Assembly: GCA_050330855.1 (NCBI GenBank)
Contig: JBHJNL010000039.1
Span: 1 to 64,000, forward strand
Direction of reading: 5' to 3'
DNA from: RCC1774 sp050330855
GTDB lineage: Bacteria > Cyanobacteriota > Cyanobacteriia > Thermosynechococcales > Thermosynechococcaceae
Length of the DNA: 64,000 nucleotides
Shown: positions 63,317 to 64,000 of the stretch, piece after piece
How the letters are laid out: every line of letters starts with the position of its first letter
Numbering within the stretch: the first letter of the stretch is position 1
The notes under the pieces: generated by a model
Told to the model about the DNA's origin: nothing
The model's database searches: none
The model's input: the letters and a program-made list of their open reading frames with translations, nothing else
Position numbers and translations under genes: made by a program

Positions 63317-64000
63317 GTGACTCCTTTTTTGTCAGCCTCAAATTCATTCAAGAGATTGTATCACTTGAACTCAAATTATTTCGGTACAATACTGGTCGTC
63401 AGCATTGTTTTGATGGCTTTCTTCGGTCCGATGCTGTTGCCCGTTGAACTCTCTACGGCATCAGACTATACAACACGGCTGCAGCCACCGAGCCTAACCT
63501 ATTACTTGGGCACAGATGGGTTAGGACGAGATATTTTACCGTTACTCTTTTATGGGCTGCGTATTTCTCTGGGCTTAAGTTTAATCGCAGTCTCTTTAGG
63601 ACTTTGCCTTGGGGCAAGCCTTGGGCTAACCGCTGGCTATGCGCGGGGTTGGGTTGATCTATGCGTCGGCTGGGTCACGGATATTTTACTCGCGTTTCCA
63701 TCCATCTTACTTGCCATTGCCATCGCCACCGTCATGGGGCCGGGACTCGTCAGTACCGCCATAGCTGTAGCCGCAGTTCAAGTGCCCATTTTTGCTCGTC
63801 TCAGCCGTAGCTTGGCGCTTTCCATTCGAGAAAAGCCGTTTATTGATGCCGTGCGGGCGTTGGGGGCAACGCCGTTGAGAATTTTGTGGCGACATTTGCT
63901 CCCCGCTAGCCTGCCTCCGCTGGTAGTACAGGCAACTCTTGCCATTGGGACCGCCACCTTAGAGGCGGCAGGTTTGGGCTTCTTAGGATTAAGTGCCCAG
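63317..64000 (+). CDS. Peptide/nickel ABC transporter permease, DppC type (partial, runs off window)
   Basis: GTG 63317 opens a frame of 228 codons continuing beyond the window. One N-terminal helix is followed by the DppC/OppC signature LGTDGLGRDILPLLFYGLR. Four more helices follow, and the EAA-type segment DAVRALGATPLRILWRHLLP near residue 180 leads into ATLEAAGLGFLGLSAQ, where the window ends. It resembles permeases of dipeptide, oligopeptide or nickel importers. The substrate depends on the genes beyond the edge. The C-terminal end is missing. Confidence 0.88.
   Translation, partial: MTPFLSASNSFKRLYHLNSNYFGTILVVSIVLMAFFGPMLLPVELSTASDYTTRLQPPSLTYYLGTDGLGRDILPLLFYGLRISLGLSLIAVSLGLCLGASLGLTAGYARGWVDLCVGWVTDILLAFPSILLAIAIATVMGPGLVSTAIAVAAVQVPIFARLSRSLALSIREKPFIDAVRALGATPLRILWRHLLPASLPPLVVQATLAIGTATLEAAGLGFLGLSAQ

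Overview
The window is chromosomal DNA from a cyanobacterium. The HIP1 octamer GCGATCGC or close relatives recurs throughout, in genes on both strands. The gene content is also cyanobacterial: an S1-type ribosomal protein of about 290 residues, DUF4033 (D27-like), a UPF0182 giant membrane protein, KGK-domain proteins, small Uma2 nucleases, tRNA-Glu(UUC) and an intein-free DnaB. Species cannot be fixed from sequence reading alone. No rRNA, CRISPR array, intact insertion sequence or prophage is visible, so this is mostly core genome with a few accessory patches.

Layout. 1-4.4 kb: a dynamin-like GTPase, two KGK-domain proteins, a tiny HNH nuclease and a Uma2 nuclease. 4.4-20 kb: housekeeping genes recQ, PIN/TRAM, hemW, LapA-like, J-domain, TerB-like, rnhB, Ser/Thr kinase, folC, D27-like, AKR, DUF151, ribE and an alkyltransferase-like protein. 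20-30 kb: aqpZ, tRNA-Glu, a glutathionyl-hydroquinone-reductase-like protein, the MoxR/DUF58/transglutaminase operon, rplI-dnaB and a second Uma2. 30-38 kb: a 29-residue membrane peptide, murE and a four-gene sugar ABC transporter of the AglEFGK/GgtBCDA type. 38-44 kb: an accessory patch with an Hsp70-like protein, an overlapping DUF6888-like/DUF6887-like pair, a TMEM14-like protein, an antitoxin followed by a PemK/MazF-like toxin lacking its start, glucokinase, an ABC-2 permease and small ORFs. 44-64 kb: pentapeptide protein, M3 peptidase, S1 protein, RDD protein, AKR, MAPEG, a 46-residue membrane protein, a nonsense-split FAD-dependent halogenase-like gene, TolC, UPF0182, proB, pgi, a secreted protein and the 5' part of a DppC-type permease.

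How the genes work together. glk and pgi feed glucose into central metabolism, and the ABC importer probably brings in a glucoside or compatible solute. MoxR/DUF58/transglutaminase form one overlapping operon. ribE and the alkyltransferase-like gene abut, as do DUF151 and the ferredoxin-type AKR. dnaB has an exact match to the cyanobacterial LexA consensus in its upstream region, which suggests SOS control of the replicative helicase.

Most noteworthy: (i) the halogenase-like gene is broken by a single TAG at the first Trp of its WxWxIP motif; (ii) an RHH antitoxin is intact beside a toxin frame without a start; (iii) the DUF6888/DUF6887-like pair overlaps by ATGA and one member is only 49 residues; (iv) a dispersed repeat of about 120 bp occurs twice and supplies the C-terminus of FolC; (v) two unannotated small membrane proteins have their own terminators; (vi) the dynamin-KGK-KGK-HNH cluster is of unknown function.
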